The position numbers and the translations under genes are program-made. The notes under the pieces were generated by a model. It made no database searches and was not told the DNA's origin. It worked only from the letters and a program-made list of their open reading frames with translations. Below are positions 41,690-53,597 of a DNA stretch of 64,000 nt, piece by piece; within the stretch, counting starts at the first letter, position 1; the number at the start of each line of letters is the position of its first letter. The stretch is taken from assembly GCF_026151205.1 (NCBI RefSeq), contig NC_087082.1, forward strand, positions 15,533,365-15,597,364, written 5' to 3'. Origin of the DNA: Bolinopsis microptera. Its lineage: Eukaryota; Ctenophora; Tentaculata; Lobata; Bolinopsidae.

Positions 41690-42090
41690 TACTATTTAAT
41701 TAATTAATTAATTAACTAGTACTATTGATCAGTTATTTGAGCTGGCAAAGGATAACCTTACTTAATTATGGAGAATGTAAAACGTAAAATAATGTAGGTA
41801 TTTGGTTTCGTCGAAAAAGCAAACTAACTAGTAACAAGCTATATGAATGATGAACGTAGGTTATGAAAAAGGTAAATATTAAATTAGAATAAATGTAAAA
41901 TGACCAAATTAAAAACGAGGTATAAAACGAACCCTCTGATGAAATCCCTAAAATATCGTCCAATAAAGTCCAAATTGATCAAAAAAAGTAAACAATAAAT
42001 AAAAGATAATTGAAATATTAAAACAACAACTGTCGGTCTTGTTAGTTCTGCACATTAAAAAAAAACAACGATGGACACTAAAAGCCTTGT
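41690..42090. other. Intergenic stretch
   Basis: Short AT-rich spacer between the NSMCE2 3' end and the sepiapterin reductase start. It includes a (TTAA)n tract near 41697-41715. No gene seen. Confidence 0.5.
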
Positions 42091-43872
42091 TCAGCTACCA
42101 CTGTCCTGTGCCAAAAGTTCCGCTATTTTCTTGTTAGGTCTAAGATTGGCCTGGTTAACAAAACCAACACACCCTGCCACAGGACACTTGACAGTAAGTG
42201 AGCGACATCGTCTGATGTGCTCGTTAACCGCTGTCCTGTCGTAGGTGTGACCGCACTGCGCGTTAACCATGGGGTGGACCATGCGTGTCTGAGATATGGG
42301 ACAAGCGAGGGACACTTTAGCGCTTGCAACCACAACTCCTTCCGATTCAAGCTCGTCTTGTAGCTGTCGCTCGTGCGCTGATTCGTCCTCTGCGCTGGCA
42401 GCTTGTCGTGGTGCGGGTAGTGCTACTCCCTGAATATGTTTTTTGTGTGAGAATAAACCGTAACAAACACCGTAATAAACACCGTAACATTACATTTTGC
42501 GGAAAAGAAGTAAACCGTTCTGATATTATAAGTAAAGTTTATGTTTACCTTACAAGACATATTTATGGCGGCCTAATTTGCGACGACCGAAATTTTGGCG
42601 GTCCGAAAATATGGCGAAATTGAACAAAAACCGTCAAATTTCGGACGTCACAGAAAATAAGGGTATTTTTCATCATTTTTTGTGACAGTAAGCAGTAAGG
42701 CAATTTCTGAAATTCGGTAAAATCATGTTCAAACTTAGTCTGTATTAAGACTGTAAGACTTTCATGTTAGCACATACATGTATTTTAATGCAAATTTAAA
42801 CTGTATTGCTTGACATTCAATTCGTCATTGGTGTGGTGATAATTTGTCCCAAGATGCCAGAATTTATTTATTTATTTTACTTGATATTACTTTTTAGAAA
42901 CAAAATAAAGCAGTGAAGGCACAGTCATTGAAATAAGCTAAAAGATAATGCGACGGATTTTATTACGACGACCGAAATTTTGGCGGTCCGAAAATATGGC
43001 GAAATTTTCGGAAAACCGCCACATTTCGTACGTTATAAATATGTCTTGTAAGGTAGTGATTAAAATTTTTGATCTTTCTGTAAATACAACTGAGAAAAAC
43101 CGGAATTCTCAGGTAAAGTTCTCCCTTGGCCTTGGTCGTATGAATCATCAGAAATTTTAAACACAAATACAACAATGCGACAAACATATAAAGGGTATAA
43201 AGGAGAAGAAGACGATTTACAAATGTATTGTGAAAGCTCCTGCTAAAACAAACTTCTCGTATCTCTTATATGTTTTAAAACGAATCCCCCTCCAAACATA
43301 TAATGTTCCTATCCTGATATTACAAGTGAAGTTTAATCACAAGTTTAACGTAAAGTTTATCTAGTTTAAAACTTTAAATATATCTGACCTGATGCTGAGG
43401 TTCATTCTCCAGAGCGTTTCTGTAGAGCATCTTGTAGTGTTTACCCAGGTTCTGTATAGCAGTTTTAGGGGACGCCTCCTGGAGTGCCTGTGATTTAGCA
43501 CGTCCTATCCCTTCTTTCTGCCCTTCTAACCGGTACTGCACTCCTGGACAAGACGTGTCCTTTATTTTATGAGAATGTTTCAATTGATAAGGAAAATGTG
43601 ATGAGGAAAATAAAATACAAAGAGTAAATTGTATTGCAAAACAATGAGAATAAATTTTCAACAATGCGTGCAAACCACACTAGAGAGTATCGAACAATAC
43701 CTTGGAAATCTTTGTAGAGTTGTTCCATCTCGGACAAATCAAGATTATTATTTCTCAGTTCCTTCATTAGATTACTCAGATTGGCTAGATTTGTGTTGAG
43801 TTTACTGATGCCCACGTCTTGGTGAGAACTGTCCAGCAGACGCAGCTGGGTTACAATGTAGTTGTGGGGCAT
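42091..43872 (-). CDS. NSMCE2: NSMCE2/MMS21-type SUMO E3 ligase of the SMC5/6 complex
   Basis: Three minus-strand exons (43872-43701, 43543-43389, 42429-42091) with agreeing phases give 221 residues; human NSMCE2 is about 247. The N-terminal half is helical (NLSNLMKELRNNNLDLSEM), as expected for the arm that packs on SMC5. The C-terminus is an SP-RING: CPISQTRM...HPM, CGHTYDRTAV, then VKCPVAGC, with the single-zinc Cys-His-Cys-Cys pattern of this family. It would transfer SUMO during DNA repair and chromosome maintenance in the nucleus. Intron 2 contains a MITE. A 59-bp tandem duplication at the 5' end copies the start codon upstream. Confidence 0.9.
42548..43053. mobile_element. TA-flanked MITE in NSMCE2 intron 2
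   Basis: Inverted termini (CCTTACAAGACATATTTAT) bound 506 bp and are flanked by TA on both sides, as in Tc1/mariner-type insertions. Two direct internal copies of a block with ACGACCGAAATTTTGGCGGT (near 42582 and 42964) lie just inside each end. No ORF. Confidence 0.72.
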
Positions 43873-43998
43873 TTCTCCTATGTTATAGTGATAGTTTGTG
43901 AGTTGTAGTCAGGACAATAATTGTGGGGCATTTCTCCTATGTTATAGTGATAATTTGTTATAGTGGTAATTTGTGAGTTGTAGTCAGGACAATAATTT
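43870..43998 (-). repeat. 59-bp tandem duplication over the NSMCE2 start codon
   Basis: The segment holding GGGGCATTTCTCC and GTTGTAGTCAGGACAATAATT is present twice, with a further 16-bp internal repeat (GTTATAGTG) in the upstream copy. Each copy carries an ATGCCCCACAA start context on the minus strand. Confidence 0.85.
43878..43931 (-). promoter_or_regulatory. Upstream ORF (17 codons) ahead of NSMCE2
   Basis: The upstream copy of the duplicated start begins MPHNYCPDYNSQ and stops at TAG five bases before the main ATG (43872). Its initiation context is the same as that of the main start, because it arose by duplication. If the transcript includes this region, it should lower NSMCE2 translation. 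The transcript start is unknown. Confidence 0.5.
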
Positions 43999-44667
43999 AC
44001 CACTAAGATAAAATGTGATGAAATCAGTACGTCTTGGCTTTTTAGATCAATGATTGAAACGTTATTTACTCAAAAATCTGTGGAAGAGTTGGTTGTTTGA
44101 AAATTTCGATAAAGCTGATATGAAAAGTTAAGTGAATATCACAGATGAACGTATGAAAACACAGAATAATACGCAATTGCAATATCAAGGATTTTGAGTA
44201 TGGCAAACAATAATCTGAAACAAAAATCTCAATATAGTATGTATGGAAAGTCAAAAGGAATCAACTTAAATAAAATTAATGATTAGTGATGAAAAATTTT
44301 ATAAGCAACTGATATAAAGCGAGGAGATCTGCCACCAAAAATTTTTTTGTTTGATGTTACTGTATCAAACAACAAATCTGACGCTTGCAGTTGTACTTTT
44401 TCTCTTTCATGTCGATGCTTAATTTAATATTTTAATAATGTAATATAAATATTTGAAATGCATTAAATTTCCACACTTGTACAACAAACAATTCTTAATT
44501 TTACCTAGGTCAGGTTAGTAAATTTACATACAAATCTTAGTAAATAGCAATTATATCACTAACAAAATCGCTATTGATATAACAAAATCGAAATCATTAT
44601 CAGCCTAATGAAACTAATTAATTCAAAGCTGACTATAGACTCCAAGATCTGATGAATAGCTGATGAA
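43999..44667. other. Intergenic stretch
   Basis: AT-rich. No ORF of coding character and no repeat. It contains the short direct repeat ATATAACAAAATCG near 44577. Confidence 0.5.
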
Positions 44668-46712
44668 TCAGGTATCATTGCCAGTATCTTGCAGCACTTT
44701 GATGTAGCCTTCAATAACAGAGTCTACTACATCACCATGTGACTCAGCACTGCCACCAGCAGATCCGCCACCTGTCTCTTGTAAAGGTAAGGGAGGTGAG
44801 GTGTCAGTATCATCTCTCACTAGCGGTGTCTCCATAGGAATATCCTCTGTTAGATTACACAGAGCCTCCCAAGGTATATCCTCATTCAACACTTTTGGTT
44901 GAAATTCTGTTTTTTCATCATTGTCCCGGGAAGTTTTGGTTTTCCTCCGTTTTTTCTTTCCAGACTCATCATTATTGCTCATAGTTTTACAGGCTGCCAC
45001 GTGCAACGGAAATGACTCGTTTGACAGGTTGATCACGACACCACAAAACTTACACTTCCTAGACTGTGTCTTTGCGTTTACTGTGTGAAGGGATATGATG
45101 TGCTGCTTAATAATGGAGGCACACCATGAACCGTGCCCGCAAATAGAACACTCGTACCTCGCTCTATTGAAATGGGCGTTAGCAGCATGCTTCTTCAAAT
45201 CATTGTAAGAGATTGCCTGATAATTGCAATGCTTGCAACAAAACTCTCTGATGTTTTGGTGAACTGAAGTCACGTGGCGTGTTAAAGAGCCCTTTTGTGT
45301 GAATGTTTTACCACATTGTTCACACTGGTATTTGTTAGCTTTCTCGTGTACAGACTTAATGTGTTGTGTCAAATAGTCTTGACGAGAGTACGTTTTGTGA
45401 CAGTATTGACAAAACTTTATTTCACTGGTTCCTGATTTGTCTTCCATGTGAATATTTAAGATATGGCGCTTTAAATTACCAGATGTTGTGAAACCCTTCC
45501 CGCATCTGTTACATTTGTATTGATGTACTGATTTGTTGATATTTGTTAATGGTATCATTATTTCATGGTCTTTTAAATCCACGTAGGTCTTGCGTCTGAT
45601 AAGCTTTTGTAAATTTGGATTCTCTGTTATGCAGTTTGTTTTTTCTTGAACCTGAGATTGATAAAGATAAGGCTAACAGGGCCCCGATTACTTTAAACCT
45701 TGATACATAAGACTGGCTTTTCTGGAAGTCGATTATGGATTTCAACCATTCTACGAAAAACTTATGTTTTCAATTATCCCAACTTATTGAATAATGTTTA
45801 TTAGAGCATTTTAGGGTACTAATAATATAACTGTTTTAACTTAAAATATTAACTTACCTTTTTTATTTGTTTAAAAACAATTGATTTTATTTTCTGACCA
45901 CAATCCTTTGTTAAATCTTGCAGCTCTGGCTGAGACATTTGCAGAACTGGAGTTATTTTTGATTCTCCATCTGGAATCATTGAGCTTGTACTTTCAGGAA
46001 TCTGAATGTGAAACATTAAAAAGAAGTACAAGGCGCAGTAGTCAATAATTCAGTGTGCAATTGTCTGGGCTTGTAACATAGCCATATTTAATGCACAAGA
46101 CTTGTGACTTTACAAATAGCAACTACATTCAACAGTTGCAGAACCAATAAAATTGTCTTGATAATCATCTAGTTTGGGATCATAAGTATAACACTTACAG
46201 AATTTCCATTAGATTTACTCTGATCTTGATTGCCAGTGGATTGAAAAACTTGATCCTCTGGTACAATTTGGAGTTGAACTGGATTAACTGCTCCATCCTC
46301 ATTTTGAAAGTGGAGAGTGACAATGCCTCCATCAGTCTTATTAGCGAGTATGGACATAAGTTGTTCATGTGATAGAGAAATATTCCCCAAAGACTCATTG
46401 TGTTGACCAATGATTTTCATTTGATTTGGTTGTTCTGTAGTAACCTCTACCTCTGATACCCATTGGGTACCCTGGCATTTCTCAACAATTGACTGAAATA
46501 TGTAATGGTAAGAATTAAGTACTTCTAAAAGTACATAAGAGATCCTAAAACATATACTACAGTGAATCAGAATTGTATTAATGATATAATTAATTCAATT
46601 TCTTATCAAATTGGTAACTCACTTGTTGTTGAGATGTTTCTAGTACCAGAATTTGATCAACCCCAGGTGCAGACCCATTAGAATTAACAGAAGATATTTC
46701 TTCTGTCTCCAT
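44668..46712 (-). CDS. C2H2 zinc-finger protein, probable transcription factor
   Basis: Four minus-strand exons (46712-46623, 46492-46199, 46001-45858, 45651-44668), all phase 0, encode about 503 residues. The N-terminal 175 residues are acidic and Gln-rich (METEEISSVNSNG; LSHEQLMSILANKT), with no KRAB, BTB or SCAN signature. The last exon has six Cys-His modules: CNRCGKGFTTSGNLKRHI..H, CQYCHKTYSRQDYLTQHI..H, CEQCGKTFTQKGSLTRHV..H, CKHCNYQAISYNDLKKHA..H, CSICGHGSWCASIIKQHI..H and an incomplete CKFCG...H...C. A basic patch (KKKRRKTK) follows, probably a nuclear localisation signal, then an acidic tail. The organisation recalls general ZNF activators, but I cannot name an orthologue. Confidence 0.82.
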
Positions 46713-48470
46713 GATTTACCTTTTTATAGTATGTCATGGACTCAATTTAATCCATCCTGGAATTATATCTTATAAACATGCGATGATGATCATTGAAAGA
46801 ATTAACGGTTGTAACAATTAGTAAAAGAACAGTATATGTAACATATACAATGAATTAAGTCAATTGGCAGAGCACAATACAGGGGTAACAGAAATTGTCC
46901 ACTGCTACCGAAGAACTCAATATTAATAATAAAAATTTTTCAATATTTAGGATGAATGAAATGTAAAACGCTATTAGCTAACAAGGACAAAACTGCAGAA
47001 AGACAAAACTGCAGGAAAAACACCCTTCAGCAACTCAGTGTGATGATTCACAACCGATATCCACAATATTATATACTAGTGTAACCCGGCCTACGGCCGG
47101 GATTTCACTGCCGCAGTTAAAAAGGGTAGGAGTAATTACCCGCTGAGTCAAAACCCGGATTAGGCGAGCAATTCTATTCGGAGTGCCCTCACGTATCCAA
47201 TAGTATGCTTAAAAGATAGTAATTCTTAATCAATAATCAATAGAAATTAACCCTTAACACCATGCACCACACCAGCCTATCATATTTGTGAACATGCATT
47301 ACATTGTCGTATGAAAGTATGAACTCTCTCTACAGTCCAAACAGACCGTTTGAGCACTCCCTCCCCTAATAAGTTTATAGTATTATATGACCATGTAATA
47401 TATACGCCATGTAATATATACGCTACATATGCAGAGAGAGAGAGAGCTAGCCCCGTAACTCTTGCCGTTCTTCTCAAGCCATTTTATGTAACATATTTTG
47501 TGGTACAAAACCATCAATTAAACCACTTACCACCGGCCGATTTTTATAAAATTTGCTTATTGGCTTCGTCAGAGTTTTGTCGGCACTATACCGAAAAAAC
47601 CAGTCCCGTAACTATTACCGTTTTTTTTGTATAACCGTTCGGAAATTACACACAGACACACACACAGACACACACACAGACACACACACATTCTGGTGTT
47701 ATTAAGTTGATTGCTTGGAGACATATGCAGGAAAGCTATCAAAGCTGCTACCAAGAACACCCATGGATCAGGGGCCCTATCCTGATTAGAACTTGATGCT
47801 GATGGCTGGCAACAAAATCTTTGCTGAAAGAGTAATTAACAAATCTCAAAAGCATGTTCAGCAAAACTAAAAAAGAGATATTCAGCCAAAGCCCCTATTT
47901 GTGAGCAGAAAATGAAACAACAACGACGATGAAACTAGTTTACAAAAACGTAAGATATACACAATAATTCGATTTTTAAAAACAAAACCCAAGTAGCTGA
48001 GACACCTCACAGCAAGTAGACCAAAGTGGCTCTTACTTGTGATCGGTGCATCGAAACTACCCGCCAAAGCGGTGGGTTGGGAGTCCCCCCGCCCCTGGGA
48101 TCATTTCGTCCGTAAAATTGTATACAATATAAAATAGTACAGTAAAATATCTACAAAATTTACATAAACAAATCTAGGAGACCTCAAAGCTCGTCTTCTG
48201 GGGGATGAGGTTGAAGGATACGTCTTGCAGTTCAAGATGCTGGGCTGTTGACCTTCCTTTGATTCCCCTCCGTGCAATGAGTGTACTTCTTAGCAGATCG
48301 AATCTGCATCGTGTTCTGATATGATTTTTGACTTGGCTCTTGGCTTCTTTTTGTAGTCAGCTATCATCTTCGTAGCACGTGCCATCGGGCTATTTCGTAA
48401 CTTCATAACATTTCGAGAAGAAGAAACTTTACTATTCGCAGCTCGGCAAAGCCCAGTGGTGTATCTTGCC
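46713..48470. other. Gene-free stretch with repeats and an old ORF remnant
   Basis: Contains a GC hairpin (CCCGGCCTACGGCCGGG, near 47086) of a type often found at transposon ends, paired CCCGTAACT(C/A)TTxCCGTT motifs near 47453 and 47603, and a CACACACAGA microsatellite (about 47648-47690). On the minus strand at about 48180-48310 one frame reads CRFDLLRSTLIARRGIKG ... DVSFNLIPQ, which looks like decayed mobile-element coding sequence. No intact gene. Confidence 0.5.
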
Positions 48471-49051
48471 GATCTACCGAAGAGAATAATTATTTAATGC
48501 GCGGCCCAGTAGTGCATTGCACTACAATATATTATATTAAAAACAGTTACCTTACTGCTTACGGCAGGAGTGATTCAGAATCAGTTTCACAAAATAAAAT
48601 TGAAGAAACTACGAAAGGAATTTACAAAATTTAGGCGGGCAATTCGGCTAAACCAGTGCATTAACGGACAAAATGAAACTCGTTTACATTTTTTCAAAGC
48701 TAAACTATAAGCGCCGTTTTATTTTCTAGATATTATTAAGCGCAGTTTATATCTTTCTATATGTTGTTTTGTCTTCTTTTTACAGTTAGCTTGATTGACG
48801 AGGTCAACCCATCGAGATCGTTACTTTGCGAAGCAAAGCAACGATCAACAATCGACGATGGGTCATGCAGCGAAGCAAAAATGCTTTGTCATACGTTGCA
48901 TGACCCGCCGCACACGTGCGCGGCTTCCCCTTCAACGTTGCTCTATCCAGAGCCCTTACAGTAGCGCGCGCCCGGCTTGTTGCTTGTATGTTGTAGCACG
49001 ATGCACTACTGGGTCGCGCGCGCATAAAATAATGCTTCTCTTCGGTAGATC
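48471..49051. mobile_element. Inverted-repeat element with GATCTACCGAAG ends
   Basis: Ends GATCTACCGAAGAGAA and its inverse enclose 581 bp. The arms extend inward through ATGCGCG and CCAGTAGTGCAT. No transposase ORF and no clear target duplication beyond the symmetric GATC. Internal segments match the GC-rich repeat near 15925-16045 (inverted) and share CGCGGCCCAGTAG with 19796. Confidence 0.7.
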
Positions 49052-52000
49052 ACTGCATCAAGGGAACAGGATAACCGATTGGACTGGGGAGTTGCAGACC
49101 AGTGGCAGCACACTACCGTCCAATCGGTAAGTATTTATAATGTTTAGTTATTAGGTATTTATTTGGAATTGGTTTAATTTGGTTGCGGTTGTAAAGTTAT
49201 TCTATTACATATTATGTAATAAAGTATTATGTTTTACAGGTTTTGTACATACGACAAATAAGGGTTTTATTGGTCAACTAAAAGTCATCTAACAGAAACG
49301 ACCGTGGGGGTCACGACGTGATACAAAGAATGATAGCTTCTTTGAAGCGGCGAAGTCCTCGCCTTCAAACATCAAAGCTCTAGCTTGCAGCTTGCTAGTG
49401 TATTGCTGATCACTGATCCACTCACAAGAAGCTTGAAAAGAGCGCCGCGCATTAAAACTTGCGTGTACCAGGTAAGTAATTTTAATACTTTTGAAAAAGA
49501 ATAACAAATTAAAAACCGCTATACTGTCTTACTTTTCCGTAAAACTTTACCTAGACTATGTGTTGATACATGTTTCGTATCCTTCGGCGGCACGCGCTTC
49601 GCGCGCAAAAAGTGGCATGCAACGTATGTCAAACTATGTGCTTTTGCGACACCGTGGGCGCACGACAGTCTAGTCGACACTGCACATTAATGCTAAGGGC
49701 TTTAGTTATATTAGAGCAAGCATGCAACGTAAAAACCACAATTATAGCGTGAATAGCGTAATTGTTTTGTGCTCTAACCAGAACCCTTACAAGCGTGTCA
49801 TATCAGGTAGTAACTAGTAGTAGTACTGAGTACGCTTTAAAACTAAAAGCACATGCAACATGGCCAGGACCTGTACTGGGTGAAGCGATGCACTATGGGC
49901 TGATACGAGCTGCCTAGCCGAGCTGGGAAGGGTTGCAATTCGACAACCAGCTGTATTATTAATGATTAATAAAAGTCTTTGATGATGTTGGTAAGTATTA
50001 TTGAAAATCAGTTTGCAGTTGTTGAGAACACTGAACAAATATAAATTAAACAATTCATATAATAAAATTTAAGCCGTTCCAAAAGTTAAACGGAAGAGAA
50101 CATTTAAATGTCAGGCTGATTTAATTTTAAACAGTTGGTCAACAGACTTAAGTTCACCGCGCCGAAGTACTAATAACTAATATTATTATTAAAGAAATCA
50201 TATTATTAGCGTAGTTTTATTATCAATAAAATTGGTTTGAAACAACAATTTTTGCCAAAATTCGTCAGCATTTCCAAACCCCCTCCACTTGGCTGCCGAC
50301 GTAATATGTGAACCATGAACGCTCCCAGCCAAACTACCTTAAGCTTTCACAGCACAGTCTGTTTTAAGCATTTATGATTTACAGATTAAAAATATAAGGC
50401 GCCCGCGGCCCGCCTCAAAGTCAAAAGAAACATTTGAAAAGGACAACAAGTAATAATTTAAAGTAAGGCATCCGGCCCAAATTCTATAGTACAGTCCGAT
50501 CGAAAACATATCACCCGGAACAGAAAAATGGTCAAGCTCGGGCTTCTGACCTCTCAGATGCCCGAATTACACCACTTCCCCGTCCGGGAGATATGGAAGC
50601 GTCTAAGTGGCGTTACGTCTGCTGTGGTACTCAATGATGCAGCTGTTATACCGTGACTTGTTCCGTGGGGCATGTTTTGATACACGTTGCATTTCTTTTT
50701 TCGCCCGCTGGCCTCTCCAAAAGGGCCGGCCGGTGTGCACGGAAGAGATATGCAACGTGTAGCGAAGAATGTTTCCCGCCGAACCACGAACGCGAACGTC
50801 CGTGTCATCGTACTGAAATGGATGATAATTAATCATATTGCGCTCCAGTTCCACAGTAATGTGTTTTCCGGCGCTAAATGCACCTTTGATTCCATGGAAT
50901 CAAAGGTGCAGTTAGCGCCGGAAAAATCAAAAATACATGATAACATTTAGTGAAGAATAATCAGTGTAATAGATTAGTATTGCCACAATTTGGGGACGTC
51001 CACAAATTACGTCCACCAGAAAGGGGATTTGCCCACAAGTAAAATTCTTGGATATGCTGGCGCTGAAGAGGGATACAAAACTGCCCAGCAGTCAGGAGAT
51101 CCAGACAGTATTGCTTGACCGACAAGTGTGGAGGGGGTACATAGTTGCTCGGACTTTGGAGCCGACCTAAATCAGTCAAATAGTGTGATTCCGCACCTCA
51201 CCCAAACCTTTTTTATGTGCGGTAAATATAGAGACAAAAAGTAAAACACCGCAATTAAGCTGAACAATTCTCCAAATTTACAGCCTTTAAGTACTCTCAG
51301 GTTGTGTATTTAACGTTGCCTTACACGATTGTTGTGTTTAAAATGATAATTAAGTTACAAGGTGTCTTACGTAATGTTTTAATCTTACACTGAGTTTCCT
51401 GACAATTCAAGATGTGTATTGTATAAACCTAGAATTATACTCACAGAAGGTTTTACAATAAGATTTACAGGATGGCTGGGGCTCAGGGGGCTAGTTGCGT
51501 CATAACTTTTGAACTTATATAAGATTCCAATACAGTGTGTGCAGTGTGTAATTGTATAGACTAATAACTTAATAACAACGTGAGTGAAGTGACTCAATTT
51601 TAATCTGATGAGGGATTGCGATCCAGCTTGAAAAGTTGTTCATTTGCCAAGATTCATCTTCTTTTGTTGTTTATCAAGTATCGATAGTATTAAAATTCAA
51701 TGCATTATCAATAATGTTTTTACTTTTAGGAAGAAAAATTGTTCTATATATGATTTTCCTGATATTTTCAATGTTACGTAATGAAAAACGTTTAACGACA
51801 CCACGTTGAACTTGAACTACACAACTCTGATAGAATTAGAAAAATTAACAGCCGATGGTGCAAAAAAGTGCGGCATTAATTAAGTCAATAGTGTGATTCC
51901 GCACCCAACGCATATTTTGCCTCTGCTGGTTAGTATTGCATTCCTTTGCTTAGTTTGTTTTGTACTGTCTCCTACGATCTGCAATTTTACCTGGCAAGAT

Positions 52001-52634
52001 ATTTAATTAAATCTTGACCACGATACATATCAATATCGTATGGTTATTATTATTCCTTATTTACAACGCAATATATTATAGCATTATATTTCTAATGATC
52101 TGTTACAAATCGCGCACGCGTATGGAAACTAATATTTTTACTTTTAAAGTAGTAATATTATTAGATTATGAACCAACTCGCCAAAAATGTGTATTAGATT
52201 ACATTTTCACAACAAGGGATTTTATATTTTAATATCGATTAGTCAATGGCGAATAGCATGGTTTAAATGAACATTGACTAAATTGTGGAATGGAGCGGCT
52301 TAATTATCAGTTTTCGTTTTTTGGGAGTGGGTAGATCGTAATTTGATAAGATTGAGGAATGTGATTATCATTTGTCTGATTTTGTTATATAATTGTATTT
52401 GTAGTACAATATTGTTCATTGAGATAACTTGAATTCTGAGCCTCTTTATTAACAAGTTAGTAGGCACATACGAGAAACAATACCTGATAGGTAGGCTCAA
52501 AGTGTTGGCGGCTCACCATCTAATAGCAAGTCCGAACGCCCTGTCCTCAACCAATCTCAAAGTTGTTCCTATCATAACATAGGTAGCGTCGAGTATCATT
52601 TCGGCTGTGTATACTTTCTACGGCCCTTAGTATC
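49052..52634. other. Gene-free stretch with palindromes and dispersed repeats
   Basis: Holds an inverted repeat (CCGATTGGAC, about 49076-49128), GC-rich repeat-family sequence near 49585-49690, a long perfect-type palindrome at 50864-50925, and a direct repeat AATAGTGTGATTCCGCACC near 51178 and 51891. No ORF shows coding character on either strand. Confidence 0.5.
50864..50925. repeat. 62-bp near-perfect palindrome
   Basis: Arms of 31 bp (TTTTCCGGCGCTAA...) with one mismatch and no loop, centred on TCCATGGA. It could extrude as a cruciform or fold into a hairpin RNA. It may be a minimal foldback element. Confidence 0.85.
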
Positions 52635-52645
52635 TATATATAAAT
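52635..52645 (+). promoter_or_regulatory. TATA box upstream of the PLAT-domain gene
   Basis: TATATATAAAT lies about 115 bp before the ATG at 52758, leaving room for a start site about 30 bp downstream and a short 5' UTR. Confidence 0.5.
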
Positions 52646-52757
52646 ATAAGTCATGTCACTTATCATCTCACCTTACTATCAGCCGTCTTGTTGTTTTATC
52701 TTTGTTGTTATTTTTGTTAGTAAACATAATATAATCTCTTATTAAAACCCCCGAAGA

Positions 52758-53597
52758 ATGGAGGACGTAGAAGAGCCTGAACACTACACCAAACGTGATC
52801 TGTTGCTAGAGATTAACCCCTGCAGAGGCACAGTACGGATAGATCTGTTGGACGAGGAAGAAGAGGATTTTTTCCACGTGACTCAGGATACAGTAGACGT
52901 AGAGACACTGGTTGATGTGGAGAGGTACCAGTGTTTCACTTTCCCCGAGGAATCCTGGACTGATCTGACGGTGGATAAGATCTCCATGACAAAGACACCG
53001 AGAGACAGTGTTTCAGAGAGAAGGAGGTTTGATTGGTCCGAAGAGGCTTGCGAGCTGGGACCACAGATTTACACTCTGAAAATCACAACAGGCAACGAGG
53101 AATGGGGAGATAATGTACAGGCGACTATTGTGTTTAGTGGCAACACTAATGGTCATAAAACAGACGTGTCTCATGATCTGGGCGATTCAGATTCATATCA
53201 AGGAGACGATACAGCTCCAGCAGAAGCTTCAGATCCAGGAGAAGCTTCAGCTCCAGGAGAAGCTTCATCTCCAGGAGAAGCTTCAGTTTCAGAAGACGAT
53301 TCAGTTCCGATCGATAAACAAGCTCAAGAATACTATTCAGCTCCAGAAGACGACTATGATGCGACAAAAGAAGAACCAGCTTCGGATGATTTCGTGGTCG
53401 AAGAAGCGGACGAGTTTTTGTTGCACAACCTAAAGCACATCGGTAAAGTAGAGTGTATGTTTGTAACCAAGGCAACAGACGAGGTCTGGCAGTTCCACGA
53501 GATACGAGTCACCAGGGTTAAACCTAAGAATAAAGTAGTGGCCAGTACGGAGGATGTACACTTCAAACCAGTTTCCAGGATTAGATCATTTAAGTGA
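52758..53597 (+). CDS. Acidic protein with a PLAT/LH2-like domain split by a repeat insert
   Basis: A 279-residue single-exon ORF from ATG 52758 to TGA. Residues about 98-140 (YTLKITTGNEEWGDNVQATI, then VFSGNTNGHKTDV) resemble the first strands of a PLAT/LH2 beta-sandwich (Y.V.V.TG....A.V.I.L.G). Residues about 216-257 (ADEFLLHNLKHIGKVECMFV, then VWQFHEIRVTRV) resemble its second half (F.L..LG.L..I.I......W.L..I.V). Between them lies an acidic insert of about 75 residues with four copies of a six-residue PGEAS-type repeat encoded by an 18-bp tandem. There is no signal peptide. PLAT domains bind lipids or proteins at membranes. The assignment is by eye. The N-terminal 95 residues are acidic and unassigned. 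Confidence 0.65.
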   Translation: MEDVEEPEHYTKRDLLLEINPCRGTVRIDLLDEEEEDFFHVTQDTVDVETLVDVERYQCFTFPEESWTDLTVDKISMTKTPRDSVSERRRFDWSEEACELGPQIYTLKITTGNEEWGDNVQATIVFSGNTNGHKTDVSHDLGDSDSYQGDDTAPAEASDPGEASAPGEASSPGEASVSEDDSVPIDKQAQEYYSAPEDDYDATKEEPASDDFVVEEADEFLLHNLKHIGKVECMFVTKATDEVWQFHEIRVTRVKPKNKVVASTEDVHFKPVSRIRSFK

